Assembly: GCA_021234155.1 (NCBI GenBank)
Contig: JAJEKV010000066.1
Span: forward strand, 7,448,618 to 7,512,617
Length of the DNA: 64,000 nt
From: Isoetes taiwanensis
Taxonomy: Eukaryota > Streptophyta > Lycopodiopsida > Isoetales > Isoetaceae
Direction of reading: 5' to 3'
This document shows positions 45,546 through 58,434 of this stretch, piece after piece (the first letter of the stretch is position 1; the number at the start of each line of letters is the position of its first letter). The translations under genes and the position numbers were made by a program. A model generated the notes under the pieces. The model was not told the DNA's origin, made no database searches, and saw only the letters and a list, made by a program, of their open reading frames with translations.

Positions 45546-46849
45546 TCTCTTTAACTCTTATCATATCTCAGCTGAGGATAACTTTACCCTGGTTTGGGTT
45601 GTTCCTATCATCCAAAATCACAAATGGGATCCCCTCCTCTGAAATCCCCACGGGAGATCCCCTTCTTTGGGATCCCATAGTTAATTGCACAGTTAATGCC
45701 TTACTGTGCTTCATTCTCTGCTGCTACCTGCTCCTCTCATCCACCCAGTTCTGATCAGCTATGAACTGATCCCATCCGATTCCCTGGCGGATTAAGGGAG
45801 AGAATCCCATACGAAAATTGCCTTGATTTTCCTTATAAGGGCCAACTATTTTGCGCTGTTACTGCACAGTAAGGTGGGATCCCCTACTCTGAGATCACAC
45901 CTCTTGGAGATCCAGTCTTATGGGATCACACCTTCAAAATCTGCCAAGCCAGGGTAAGAATAGCTCTAACTGAGTGCTAGTTATAAACTTCTTGAAAACC
46001 TCATTTTCCCATGATCTATGCATAACAACTCCATGTATCCTAAGACATAAATAATTAGTTTGTATAAAGATGTTCAATTACATGTTATTGCAAAGAGCAT
46101 TTGGTCTTCAATTTTTTAAGGTCATGTTTCTTTCTGAACGAGTCGTAAAATTGCATTGGAATTAGTCGATCTAAATATTTTGGATCGTGACTTACATTGT
46201 AGATAAAGAGGTTTGAGATGTACATCTTCATGATTAGACATGTGACATGTGAAAGATTGCACAAGTGAGCGTGCGAGCGAGCGTATTTAGCATGGTTGAC
46301 AAATCGTTTGAAACGGTCGCAAATGAAAATGAGAAAATAGCATGGAGAATATAGATAGAAGCGGTCATGTACCTAAGGGAATGGATCAATATAAGTGAAA
46401 ATGATCACATAGCGAATGATAACACCAGCATACTACAAAAAAGAAATCGATACCAAAAGAAAATACCTAAGCTAAAACTGCAGAGATGAGCCAAGGTGAA
46501 AAAAGAAAACAAACTAAAGGGAAGCGATGTCAAGCTAATAAAAAAACCCAAAAGGAGATGGAGACGTTGAGAGTCACCTATTGCAAAATATGTCGCGAAG
46601 ATAGAAAGAGTATTGGGGCGAGGTAGCAAAACATAGAACAGATTATAAATAACTAAGAAGATGAAAGATTTAAAAGTATAAAACACAAATGATGAGGAAC
46701 TATTCTAGATGAGCAAGACCCTCCATAGGCAATCAAAGAAGCTTATTTCCAAGTTCGACAACTTGAAATTTGTAGACCATCATCTAGATCATTCATCGCA
46801 AGGAATTTTAGAATAAAAGAACAATGAAAATCATAGATGTTATGCTTCT
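45546..46849. other. intergenic, with GGGATCCC-type repeats
   Basis: No gene is seen. A phrase of about 55 bases starting GGGATCCCCT and ending TTNTGGGATC occurs at about 45,630 and again at about 45,884. CCTTACTGTGC (about 45,702) and GCACAGTAAGG (about 45,864) are inverted copies, so this could be a small fold-back element. The rest is AT-rich. Confidence 0.4.
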
Positions 46850-47320
46850 CCTTCAATATGTAGCAAAATAACAGGGGGTTCCAGGGGGATTTGATATGAA
46901 TGTAAAAATAACAATTCCTGAAACCATAGACTATATATCCCTAAAACAATTGAATAGGTTGTTGTTATAAAAAAAAAACTATAGATTCAAGATAAAAAAT
47001 AATCATATTAGCTTACTAGGTACATTGGTTAAATTAGTCTTATTAGGACATTGAGTTATTTTGGTAGAGGTTCGAACCCCCTATTTCATATTCTAAAAGC
47101 TTAGGCAAAGCCGTATAGAGGTTCGATATTCCCTCAAAACCTTAGGCAAAATCGTATTTCATATTTCAAAATCCCTAGGCGCCTCCAATCATAAATGACT
47201 ATAAGCGAAACGAGAGGTGCCCAAAGGACCCAACATACGATTTCGGTCGTAAGATCGATGAATCCGACGATTGTAGTAGTCCAGGGTGCACCTCGTTTAG
47301 AATATGTAGCAAAAATTGGG
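46850..47320 (+). repeat. dispersed repeat, copy 1
   Basis: It shares many blocks with 47,918-48,630: TATGTAGCA..ATAACA, GGGGATTTGATATG, GTTATAAAAAAAA, GAGGTTC.AACCCCCT, CAATCATAAAT, GAAACGAGAGG and CACCTCGTTTAGAAT. It contains a GGTTCGAACCCC box-B-like word, so a tRNA-related SINE origin is possible but not shown. Confidence 0.65.
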
Positions 47321-47917
47321 TTCAAAAATTGGGTTAATTGTATGATATTTATGTATAATAGTAGCAACGATTGTCCAGTGTTGCCAAGGCAATGTCTTAT
47401 CTTGTGTTTGCACGTGAATGTTTCTAACAAGATTGCGGATTAAAAGGGATAAAATCATCTAATTATCTTGCATTTGCACGTGAATACTTCTCTATCAGAC
47501 AAGATTTGCACATTAAACGAGACAAACTCATTTAACCAACCAAAAGGAATTTTCTTCAAAGTTTCCTTTTTTTGGGCACAAAAGGGGTTTGAATGGGATT
47601 TTGAAAAATAGTAAGATTGCATTTGACCCCCCAAGACTACCTAATTAATATGCGATAAAGTTGTGCCTGTGGCATTGATTTAGCAATTGTGGGGAAGAGA
47701 GAAATATATATTTTTAGGTACTTTTGAGATCCCCGCCTCCCCTACCTTGACTGTGTTCTAGCACTATTGCATTTGATGCTGCCATAGCTTCCAAAAAATC
47801 TATCCAGGATGCTCTTTTTAGCGCCAAGAATGTCGAGCTGAGTCAATGCTTTACACTTAAATGTCCATGAATTAAAATGCTCCTATAGTAGCGAGTATCT
47901 GCAGCCTATATTAGGCA

Positions 47918-48630
47918 TGAATATGTAGCATAATAACAAGGGTTTCCAAGGGGATTTGATATGGATGTATAAGTAGGGGCTTCATGGGTGATTTGTATAG
48001 ATGTATAAATGACCATTCTTAACTGTAGACTTCATATCTAATATTTGAATGGCTTGTTATAAAAAAAAGGGCATAGATCCAATAGAAAAATGATCACATT
48101 AACTTGTTGGTAATATTAGTTAAGACATTCTTATTAGGAGATTGGATAATTTTGCTAGAGGTTCAACCCCCTGTATCTTATATTCTGAAACCTTAAGTGA
48201 GCATATTCTTAAGCCCCCATATAGGCACACACTTGACATGTATATATACATTTATTTCATGATGATGTATACTTGTACAGTTTGACAGCATTCTTATTAC
48301 TGCCGCGTTTTTTCCCTCGAAAACCCTTTGGGGTAGGGGTTTTTTAACCCAGACAGTAATAAGTTTACTGCGCTCCTTATGGGTCCCATAGGCCGATTGG
48401 CCTCAGTGGACAATAAAAAATCATTCTTATTCTTATTCTTATATTCTATACTGCGAACTTTAGGCGAGCATGTATTCCAAAATCATAGGCATCCTCAATC
48501 ATAAATCACCATAATTGAAACGAGAGGCGTCTAGAGGCCCCAACATACGGCCCGGACCATAAGATCTACGGATCTGACGACCAAAGTTGTTTAGGGCACA
48601 CCTCGTTTAGAATCTATAGCATAGTAGAAA
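47918..48630 (+). repeat. dispersed repeat, copy 2, with nested LINE end
   Basis: This is a second copy of the 46,850-47,320 repeat, lengthened by a LINE A 3' end inserted at about 48,229-48,450. Confidence 0.65.
48229..48450 (+). mobile_element. LINE A 3' end, short 5'-truncated insertion
   Basis: About 220 bases, almost identical to 2,440-2,648, starting at ACTTGACATGTATATA and including the hairpin (48,293-48,363), the end CAGTGGACAATAAAAAA and the ATTCTT tail. It carries no coding sequence. Confidence 0.85.
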
Positions 48631-49160
48631 AATAGTGCTAGGGATGGAAAGTTCTTTGGATGCAATTGCAATATCAATGGTATATTTTATGCAGGGAATA
48701 TTGTGCTTATCATGGCTGGCTGTTAGTTTCTTTCTCAAGGATGATTTGCAAACCCTAGAGAAAGGTAAATAACAAGGTAAAGAAGAAAAAGGGAGAAAAG
48801 GAGGGGAAAAAGGGAAAGTGAAAAGGAGAGAAAAAAAAGGAAAGCAGGGGATGTGAAAAGGGGACAGATGTGCACAAATCTCTTATAGCCCAACAAAATT
48901 AGACTTGGTTTCTAATTCTCTACTTTATAAAATTATAGTACAAGTCTTGGATTTGGAGTCTTCACTAATTTGGACAGTGAGGATTTGATCGGCCCAACAG
49001 TGAACATAAGGCATGTGTGCCTTCAATCAAAAGTTTATCTTGCTTCAAGCCGATGGCCTAGATTCACTTACTCTGACAGTGAAGGAGGGAAGGAAAAGGG
49101 GAAAGGGGAAAGGGGAAAGAGAATTGGGGGAGGGGGATCGAGCAATCAGAAATTTTAGAT
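48631..49160. other. purine-rich intergenic stretch
   Basis: No gene is seen. It contains A/G-rich runs (GAAAAAGGGAGAAAAGG at about 48,780-48,860 and GGGGAAAGGGGAAA at about 49,095-49,130). Confidence 0.4.
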
Positions 49161-49428
<268 letters not shown>

Positions 49429-49429
49429 G

Positions 49430-49709
49430 CCCAATATTTACAACGCTCGAAAAGGGAGGAGAACGGTAGGAAAAAGACAAAAGAAAAGGCAAGGAAAAGG
49501 GAAGGGGACAAATGAAGCAAACAAAAAGGGGGCGAGAAAAGGGTATGCAAAGGGAAACGATGGTGAAGGAAGAAGGGTTGGGAAAGGAAAGGGTGCCACG
49601 GGAAGGAAGGGGGTGTAAAATATGGGGAATAGGGAAGGGGAAAATGAAAAATGGGAACAAAAAAAGGTGGGGAAAATGAAAAAGGGGAAGTAGAAAAGCG
49701 AGGAAGGCC

Positions 49710-49710
<1 letters not shown>
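49430..49710. other. A/G-rich low-complexity stretch
   Basis: This is GAAAAGGGAAGGGG-type sequence without a gene. Confidence 0.5.
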
Positions 49711-49763
<53 letters not shown>

Positions 49764-49880
49764 CAGATAGACAGATAGACAGATAGACAGATAGACAGAT
49801 AGATAGATAGATAGATAGATAAATAGATAGATGGATGGGTAGGTGGGTAGGTGAGCGGGTGGGTAGGTAGGTAGGTAGGT
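49711..49880. repeat. GATA microsatellite grading into GGTA repeats
   Basis: About 30 GATA-type units with GACA variants, then GGTAGGTGGGTAG. On the minus strand this is the tail that follows a LINE 3' end at 49,881-49,910. Confidence 0.9.
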
Positions 49881-49930
49881 AGATAAAGAAATTTTTAATG
49901 TCTGTGGAGACCGGTAGGAAAGGAGAAGGG
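49881..49930 (-). mobile_element. LINE A-type 3' terminus with tetranucleotide tail
   Basis: On the minus strand CCGGTCTCCACAGACATTAAAAATTT is followed by TATCTACC-type repeats (the word is cited only for its position). The GGA..TTAAAA ending matches other family A 3' ends. Nothing upstream of it is recognisable as LINE coding sequence. Confidence 0.5.
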
Positions 49931-50004
49931 AAAAAGGGAAGGGAAAAGGGGGTCGAATTCTTTAACACCAAGCTTTGGAGCCACACTCTGAATAACCATT
50001 TTCC

Positions 50005-50055
50005 TTAACCCGATTGGGTCCCGTGGATGTTAAAATTTCCTTCCTTCCTTCCTTA
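50005..50055 (+). mobile_element. LINE A-type 3' terminus with TTCC tail
   Basis: GGGTCCCGTGGATGTTAAAATTTCC is followed by TTCC repeats. The GTGGA(T/C)GTTAAAA ending is shared with 16,783-16,840 (minus) and resembles those at 2,617 and 48,404. Confidence 0.55.
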
Positions 50056-50059
50056 TACT

Positions 50060-50635
50060 AAAACATGATAAACATTCACATGCATGAAGTTGCTACTTCA
50101 TTTAATGTTAAAGCAAAGCTGGTAGTTTAAAACAACAATATGTAATCCTTCGTGCATAGGATGTGCAATGGATTGAATGGGAAGAAGTCAACATTCTCAG
50201 AGTTCACTAGAGGCCTTCTAAGGGCAAAATCCTCCACTTACTAACAAAGTTGGGCATGATGAAATAATAGACTAATTGCATGCATCAGGATCCTGTTAGT
50301 TATAATCATGATGCGATTTCCATTTTCAATCTGAATGCCTAATACAAGAAAGCATTCACAAGCCAAATCTACTTTGAGTTCTTTCTTCTTACATTCTTTG
50401 GTTGTACCAAAATCTCCCCTCCCCTCCCCCCATCCCCCCCCCCCAAATAACATATTTTAAATGAGATGATGTAAATTGATGACAATGGGTAAGTAATGAA
50501 GAAAAATATTGCGGGATATACAATGATTCTTAGTTTTTTTTTCCTATGCAAGGATTAGCACTCAGAATAGAGCACTAGGGTTAGACAGGTTACAACAAAC
50601 TTATACTTCCTTTAATTCTCAGAGTTTGGCTATGG
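50060..50635. other. intergenic
   Basis: AT-rich with a C-rich run (about 50,415-50,445). No gene is seen. Confidence 0.4.
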
Positions 50636-52222
50636 CGGCGAAGCTTTGCACATGCTGCAAATTGTGACAAGAAAAATGGTTCTCTAAGATTCTCTTGAAA
50701 TTCCCTTAGATTCCCATAGATTGTCCCAAGATTCTTTTAGATTCTGCACGATTCTATGAAGATTCCTTTAGATTCTATAAAGATTCCTCTAGATTCTCTA
50801 AGACCCCATCAAGATTCCCTTAGATTCCCAAATATTTTATGAGATTCCTTCAGATTCCTTTAGATCCTATGGAGATTTCCCTAAGTTCTCTAATATTCTG
50901 TCAAGATTCTACTAGATTCCCAAAGATTCTCTCAAGATTCCCAAAGATTCACCAAGATTCTTGTAGTTTCTCCTAGATTCTCTAAGATCCTATCGAGATT
51001 CCCCTAGAGTGTCAAATATTCTATAAAGATTCCCTTGGATTTCCAAAGATTCTCTTGATATTCCTTAACATACACAATATTTTCTTGACATTCCCATAGA
51101 TTCCCTAAGATTCTCTTGAAAATCCCCTAGATTTTCCAAAATTCCTATTCTCAATGATTTTGTGAAGATTCCATTAGATTCCCCTAGATTTCCAAAGATT
51201 CCCCCAAGATTTTCGTAGATTCTCCAATATTGTATGTAAAATTTCTGAGATTCCATCATCTTCCCTCTCAGATTCCATCAAGAATCTCCTTGGTTCTTAA
51301 AGATTTTATGAAAACTCTCTTAGATTTTCTAGATTCTCGAAGATTCTTCCAATATTCCCATATATTCTCCAAGGTTCTATATAGATTCTCCTAGATTCTG
51401 TGATAATTCCCCTACGTTCTCCCAGATTCTATCAAGATTCCCCTAGCTTTCTCAAAGATTATCTTGAGATTCGCTTAGGTTTCCCTAGATTCCCAAAGAT
51501 TCTCTTGAGATTCCCCCAGATTCGCAAAGATTCTCCTGAGATTTCTAGATACCCTAAGATTCTCTTGAGATTCCCATAGATTTCAAAGATTATCCAAATA
51601 TTCCTCTAGATTTGCATAGATTCTATGAAGATTCTCCTAGGTTCCTTAAGATTCTATCAAGATTTCCAAAGATTCTTCCAAGGTTCTAATAAATTCCTCA
51701 ATATTCCATCTAGATTCTCCTAAATTACAAAAGTTCCCCTAGATTTGCCAATATTCCATCAAGATTCCCCTAAGTTCTCAAAGATTTTCCTGAAATTCCT
51801 GTAGATACCCTAAGATTCTTTTGAGATTCCCCTAGATTCCCAATGATTATTACAAGATGCCTCTAGATTTGCCAAGATTCTATGTAGATTCTCCTACATT
51901 CCCAAAGATTCCCTTAGATTCCAAAAGGTTCTGCTAGATTATCTAAGATTCCATTAAGATTCTGCTAGATTCTCAAAGATATATGAAGATTCCTCTATAT
52001 TTCCAAAGATTCTCTTGAGATTTTCATAGATACCCTAAGATTCTCTTGAGATTCCCATAGATTCCCAAAGAGTCTCTGGATATTCCCTTAGATTCTCCTG
52101 GATCCCCAAAGATTCTCTTGAGATTCCCATAGATACCCTAAGATTCTCCTGAGATTTCCCTAGATTCCCAAAGTTATGCCAAGATTCCTCTGGATTCCTC
52201 AAGATTCTATGTAGATTCTCCT
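50636..52222. repeat. AGATTC-type degenerate satellite
   Basis: About 1.5 kb made of variants of AGATTCCCCTAGATTC and CAAAGATTCTCTTGAGATTC, with a loose period of about 20-40 bases. No long frame is present. CCTAGATTCCC words also occur in the TTCTAGAA satellite at 14.7 kb, which suggests a common origin. Confidence 0.8.
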
Positions 52223-52439
52223 AGTTTGGAAAGCTCTCAATGAGAGGAATCCAACAGTGTGTGGGCCCGACCATCAGCCAAACAGATGTACTACAAGTTA
52301 CGGGCCTTTAAAGGCGATTAGAGAAAAGAAACTTCCTAGAAAGCCAAATTATTAATTGTTACATTACTGTAAGGTGACACCTCAATATTTCCATTATATT
52401 GCAACTTCTTGGCTATTTCCTCTACCTTTATTTCAACGG

Positions 52440-53480
52440 CATCTTGCCTTCCCTTATTCGACGATGGAGGGATATGGTGCAGGGTTTGTGACTTGGCGGA
52501 ACCTCCGTTTCTGTTCTTTGCACTCCGCATCAAACCACTGATTATAAGAAAACCTTATAGTCCCGGAAGTCTGTCGAGGGCAGCTTCTCCCAAAGCATCT
52601 TTCCGCAACAGTCCCGAGCACGTCAATCAGCTGGCCTATCTGTTGCTCTAGTATAGGGTACTGCAAAATTCCTGTTAGGTCATCTATGAGCATCTAAGCA
52701 TAAATCTCTGCATGCTCATAATCCAATCGCAGCTGACGCATGTGAGGAGTTGCCGCATAAGGGTTTGAACAAACTATCAAGCCGACTGCAAGTAAAGTGG
52801 TAGGTGGTCTGAGTCGACCTCCCTATTCCTATTACATGTTCCCATCTGGAAGGGCTTGACGACATGCAAGTCCTGCTCAGGCACCAGTAGATAGTCCACC
52901 ATACTAGATCCGCCCCCTGGTTTCTTGCCTACAAGTGCTCTTGTGGGAGGACGATCATTGTGCCAGTCCATTGCAAATTACCGGGTCAAAAATACCACAG
53001 AGCAAAAGCAACTGCCTACCATAGCGCGTGACCTAATTGTCATATGATGCCCGTGGCCAAGCTCCTTTTGCAGGACGCAGCTGCAACACATCATCAGTCA
53101 AGGGATCAAATCTCATGGGTTGTTCTACCCTAGTGTGTGCATTGAAGTCTCCAAGGAGTATGCCACTCCCCAACTGCTTGTGTTGTTGTATCTCATCGTA
53201 TAGATCGACATAGGGGTCCAGCCTATCCACATTCGAGTGGGTGTGATAGAAGTTGCTCTCTGCATGTGGGAAGTAGCTAGCTACCTAGAGAGATCTGCTA
53301 CTGCTGTTTTGCATGCATACTCACAGGTACCAATTGTGCCTGACCGTCTTGAAAAGAGGGACTGTGCCAGGATTGTCCGATAGTAGCAAGCAACCTCCCC
53401 ATGCCCCGGCTTTTCTGTGTAGTCATTGAAGACTAAGTAGTGCTAGTATCTTCACGGGTGGATTCACGCTATAGTGGATC
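52440..53480 (-). pseudogene. LINE A endonuclease fragment
   Basis: Minus-strand frames at 53,033-53,230 (DLYDEIQQHKQLGSGILLGDFNAHT, with the GDFN endonuclease motif), 52,777-52,971 (PGGGSSMVDYLLVP and DSDHLPLYL) and 52,454-52,693 (NQWFDAECKEQKRR) follow one another as in the endonuclease and linker of the 16.8-21.5 kb element. Stops separate them. Here the SDHxP motif is kept (SDHLP), whereas the long element has lost it. Confidence 0.8.
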
Positions 53481-53763
53481 AGTTTTGGTGTCCTCCATGT
53501 CCCCCAAAATAGCTTAAAAGTATAGTTTGTATTTGTGGTTTAAGAAATGAATTTGTGGTTTGAGAAATTGTATAACATTGATTACGTTGACGCCTTTTCC
53601 AGTAACCGATGAGTAATTCTAATAATAACCAACCACTTCATTAATGTTGAAGGGAATCTTTTCAAATGCTCAAACGGTGGAAACATGTATAGGGAGTTTG
53701 TTCCTCATTCTTTTGCTCAGTATTATTTTGGTAAGTCTACAGTGTCAAGCACATTTCTAAAAA

Positions 53764-56700
53764 ATGAAGAAGAAAGATGTATTCTTAGATATGGCAGATG
53801 AAGAAATCCAGAACATCCATAATGAAGATCCATTTTGTAGGGTGAGTTTGAGATCATTGTTGAAAGAAATTCAATCTGGGGAAGTTTTAGATTGTGGTTT
53901 AGAACATGCAACTATTTCTAGTGTCAATCTTGAGAATGCAGATGATAATAAGACAATCGGTCATGATCCTAGTATTGTGGACAATACTAAAAAGAATATC
54001 AAGAAGAGGAAAAAGAAGAACGCTTGAAGAAACAAAGGCAGAGAAAAAGACAAAAAGAAGCTAATGAGGCATTGGTAAAGATTGGAGGTCAAGATGGATT
54101 GGATAAAAGTGGTGCAACAAAAAGGAGAGTAGTGTTAAACACCGTCAATTCATTCTTGAGGCAAACAAAAACAATGAATCTCCAGATTAAACGAGAAATA
54201 TTGATTGATGTACTAGAACATAAAGCTATGGAAGAGATAGTTGGGGACCTCTTGAAGAATCTGGAAGCAAAAACAACCATAATAGATAATATCAAAGATT
54301 CAATCCAAATCATGAAGCAATCAACTAGTCTAGATTGTATGGCTGCTAAAAAATCTTGTTTAGCAATGGCAATAGGCAATGAACAGAAAAGCAGCTACAC
54401 AAAAATGGGAAAAGTTCTTGATGTTCACCCAAGAAATTTGACTGCTGCAAAGAGAAACAAATTTGAGATAAATTGCAACTCAGGAAAATGGGTGTACTAT
54501 AGAAGGGGAAGAGGATGCGATTCCATTTCTGATTCTGTCATTGCTCTTGTACAGGATTTTTGGATTTCTAATACTAGGGTCTCTCCAAACACAAAAGATG
54601 TGAAATGTAGAAGACTTGAAAGAAATATCAGAGAAGAGTATGCTACGCATTACTTAGAGCAAAGCCAAGTTAGTTACTACTCTACTCTTTCAAGCTTGAT
54701 TTGATCACAGTTTTCTCTAGATCCTCTGTAAAAGATTATAGATTGTGTATTGTAAATAGTATATTATAGTTTTAGATCAAGATGGACTGCATTATGGTTG
54801 GAATAGATTGTGGTTTTGGATTACATTGTGGTTTCAATTCCATTGGCTTGGATTGTATTAGTTAGATTAGACTGTGGTTCAAGTCATATTGTGATTCGTT
54901 GCATTGTGGTTTAAACTTGGTTGTGGTTGTGGATTACATTGTGGTTCTAGATTATGGTTTTGATTAGATTGTGGTTTTGGATTGGAATGTGGTTCTTGGT
55001 TTCAATTTGCTTGTGGTTGTGGTTGTGGATTACATTGTGGGTCTAGATTATGGTTTGATGGATTGTGGTTTTAGGTTAGATTGTGATTTTAAGGTTTCTA
55101 ATGGATATTGTTTTATTTTGTGGTTTGGAATTTCATTATTATAGTTTGAGGTTCATGTTTGCGGTTTGGGGTTTGAGATTGATAATCAACTATTGTTTTG
55201 TTCTTAGATGCAACTCTATAAAGCTTTCAAAGCAAAACATCCGAATGTCAAAGTTGGAGCTTCAGCTTTTCAAAATTTGAAGCCGTAGTTTGTAGTGAAG
55301 CTAGCAGAGTATAACACTTGTTGTTGCATACATCATGTCAGGTTACAAATGCTGCTGGATGGTTTAACTAAATTCAGGAAGAAGCACTCAAAGTTATGTA
55401 CTTGTGAGTGCAAGATGTTTACAGACATCAATGATCTTTGGAAATGTATTGTTTGCCAAAAGGGTGAGATTGATGAATTCTATAGTAAGGATTGCCTTCA
55501 CGGTACTTGTAGTGAGTGTGGGATAAAGAAGTTTGCAATCTGCCCCGAGGAATTAGAGAGTGATGAGGTTGTGAAATGGGAGTACATCGACTATGAACAT
55601 GGAGGTGTGGATAAACGTGGAGAGCCTAAGAAAGTTTTGAAACACCAATACAAAGAGACCACACCAGCAGTGCTAATAAGCAAACTCAAAGACAGGTTGG
55701 AAAAAATTCCCCTCCACAATTTCAAATACAAATGGCAAGATAAACAGTTTCGTGAAATGCTCGATAATCTCCTAAACAGTTTCGTGAAATGCTCGATAAT
55801 CTCCCTTCAGATGTCATAGTGTCAGTGGTGGATTTTGCGAAAAATTACACATTGAAATAGAGAACACAGGTGCAATTTCAATACTGGACAAGCGTGCAAG
55901 TAACCATTCTTATCCACATTACTTATCATGTGGCTGAGAATGGTGAAGTAGTAAAAGAAACACATTATTACATATCAGATGACCGTAAACATGATACGTT
56001 ACTCGTGCAGCATTGCTTTAATATGCACTTCAATTATATGGAAGAGCAGGGACTGAAACCACGTAGGCACTGGTTTTTTTTATGGTGCTGCATCACAATT
56101 CAAAGCATATCAGACTCTAATTCATATGATGTGGAATTACTTTGGTTCAAACCACGGAAAGGGAGAACATGATTGGCAAGGCTGCTGAATTAAAGAGATG
56201 GATCAGAATGCTCCAACTCCTATATCCTGATACTAAGATAGAGAATGCACATGATATTGTGGAGGCTGCCAAGGAGTTATTTTCTGGTACAGTTTCTTCT
56301 AAAGAGGAACCAAAAACAAAAAAGAAAGATATTAAAAGATTTTTTTGGGAAGTTAAAGCAGGAGAAGTCGATAGGCGTAAGGAATGGGGAGCACATACGG
56401 TGAAGGATACTCAAAAAAATTCATAATGTACGTGCATTCAGCTTGGGATCAACAACTCAATTACAGGTTCAAAGATTCTCATGTTTTTGTCGTTTTTGTT
56501 TAGATGAATATTGGGATAGATGCGAGAATACGGCATATGTGAATAATTGGGAACTGGTGGAAGTTGAACCTGCTTCTTCATCTACTTGTGATGCAATTGA
56601 GGTTAGGAAGTTACAAAGGCCCTTATGTTAATATTGCTGACTGGGTCAAATGTGGAGATTACTTTGCAGTGGCAGCACCAAAAAACAACCCTGAAGGGGA

Positions 56701-57055
56701 TGACTTTTGGTTGCTTGCATGTACAAGGGAGAAGTATATAGTGGAAAAAGACTTCAAAGATAATGGAACGTTGTTCTTAAAAGGTGAAAGTATATTAGAA
56801 GGAACTTACTTCAAAAAAATTCCAAGTTCAAAGAGAGGTTATGAATTATGTTCTCAAGAAGGAGCTGCAAAGGTTTACCCTACACAAGTCTGTGGTGTTA
56901 GAATCCCACTAATGAAAGGAAATTATGCTATCAAAGGACATCATGTATTTCACCTTCTAGATCCTAAGGATGAAGAACAGATCAGAGCCAACTTACCACC
57001 TGTGTTGTCAGATGATGATGATGGTGATGATGATGATAATGGTGATGATGAGTGA
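53764..57055 (+). pseudogene. decayed DDE-type transposase gene 1
   Basis: Pieces in order: a Lys/Asp-rich start (53,764-54,027) overlapping the next frame (54,024-54,670, shift in the AAGAAGAACG run); a probable intron 54,671-55,208 (CAA/GTTAGT to TTCTTAG); then AFKAKHPNVKVGASAFQNLKP with a TAG stop where Tyr or Trp is expected. A Cys region (CCCIHH, CTCECKMF, CIVCQKG, CSECG) follows, then VVDFAKNYT, ILIHITYH, YISDDRKHD and a block GAASQFK...NYFGSNHGKGEHDWQGC. The expected Asp before GAASQFK is missing and a stop follows WQGC. The end is a conserved C-terminal domain with an Asp-rich tail. The superfamily is not named: the look is of cut-and-paste transposases known from animals and seed-free plants. 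Function is inferred from motifs. Confidence 0.65.
55745..55804 (+). repeat. 30-base tandem duplication in transposase gene 1
   Basis: CAGTTTCGTGAAATGCTCGA is present twice with its flanking bases. The copy is 33 bases on, adds codons without shifting the frame and probably arose by slippage. Confidence 0.8.
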
Positions 57056-57175
57056 ACACACGTTGTTGTGAGCAGATGATGATGATGAACAGATCAAAGC
57101 CACTTGCCATCTGGGTTGTCATGATGATGATTTTCATGTATTGATGTTTTAATAGATAATGATGATGATGATGAG
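57001..57175. repeat. GAT trinucleotide repeats
   Basis: GATGATGATGATGGTGATGA-type runs at the end of the transposase frame (encoding Asp) and again at 57,075-57,175 outside it. Confidence 0.8.
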
Positions 57176-57229
57176 TTGATATATCTTGTATTCTTCTACT
57201 TGTGTTTTATGTGCTTGTATGATAATGTT

Positions 57230-58179
57230 ATTGTTTAGACTTTATATTATTAACTAGAAAAAGTGCCCAGCGTTGCTGGGCTTTTTGCCAAGCATAATTT
57301 TTAGGCGAATATTTTGTTGGTGGTAAAAGGGAAAGGAACCTTGATGTTCAAATGTTGTGCAAATGCATGTCTAGTGATTAATTGAATGTGATATCAATCA
57401 TACTTATAGGTTTTACAATAACCTCCTTGTTACTCTTTGGAAAGCACAAAAGGCAAAGGCAATCGTGCAAATCACAATGTTCAAGTCATGTATTCGAAAA
57501 GGAGTTCCCTTTTTTTTTAACGATTGAGATTTAAATGATACAAATCTAATTTTATAGAAATCCACATGGCCCACATGGTATTTGCCATAGCCAGCACAAA
57601 TTGCCCATTTAGGTGAATTGGGGCAAGAACTATTCTTTCAGATTGTGCACGAGAAGGACAAACCGAACATGAGCTTCCGGTGGTTGCATCCATCATAGAT
57701 GCAAGATATAAAAAGCATTCCCATCATTTGTGTTCCTCACATATTTAAGCAATGCTTGCCAATGTCCAAGAGCCAAAGTGCGCCACATTAGGCTACACAA
57801 TTTTAAAGCTTAGAAAAAGCCATTGCGAAAGAAACATTGAGCTTGCTTCTATATCGCCTCATGGCCTTTCAAAGTAAACAAAAAAGCAATCAACTCCAAT
57901 GTCTCCTTTGGAATCCAATTACTGAGAATATGCATTGTGTGGATAATATCAAGGGTTGAGCAGAACTTTCTTTTGTTGATCTCTGGGGACTGGACCTGTG
58001 TTGTTTCATTTTAAGCAATTGTTATTTCACTATCAAATAGCATGAATAACATTCGGTAGTTCACATTAATGAGAATTCAAACTCTTATCCAAACACCAAT
58101 AGAAGCGTTGACTAAATCCACATATTACAACTAAAGAGGACCAATTCCTCTCATTTTATTTCCAGCAATACCTGCTATG
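57230..58179. other. intergenic, GC-rich hairpin then AT-rich
   Basis: GTGCCCAGCGTTGCTGGGC (about 57,263-57,281) can form a short hairpin, the kind of word found near ends of plant DNA transposons. No gene is recognised in the rest. Confidence 0.35.
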
Positions 58180-58430
58180 GGCCAGAACTTAGGACCATCA
58201 ATGTACAAATTACAAAATCCAGCAATAAAGGTTCCAATGCTTTTACAACAATGCTCATTTTCCAAGCCTAAAGTCAGCTTCATATTGCACACATAGAGCA
58301 GCAACCGCAGCGGCAGAATGATGTTTTTGTACCAAATACTTACTTTTGCAACTGCCTTCGCTGGATATTCTCCTTTCAACTTTGGATCAACACATTGCTT
58401 TACTTTATCTTCACTTAACCCGGGGGTCGC
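58180..58430 (-). pseudogene. PTI1-like protein kinase fragment (two C-terminal exons)
   Basis: On the minus strand 58,430-58,344 is exactly one 29-codon exon with AG before it and GTAAGT after it. It reads [16 protein letters not shown] and then [13 protein letters not shown], a hallmark of PTI1-like receptor-cytoplasmic kinases. Shortly after, [13 protein letters not shown] (about 58,300-58,262) matches the next exon; it then shifts frame but the codons for [11 protein letters not shown] can still be seen. No N-lobe, HRD or DFG motif is found nearby, so this is only the end of the kinase. It lies between two transposase remnants, which suggests capture by a DNA transposon. Confidence 0.8.
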
Positions 58431-58434
58431 CTGA

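Noticed and set aside
45546-45760. Coding frame after LINE B copy 2
   Set aside because: It is low-complexity GGGATCCC-type repeat with no family resemblance.
47040-47100. tRNA gene at GGTTCGAACCCCC
   Set aside because: There is only a box-B-like word, with no acceptor pairing or D arm at the right distance.
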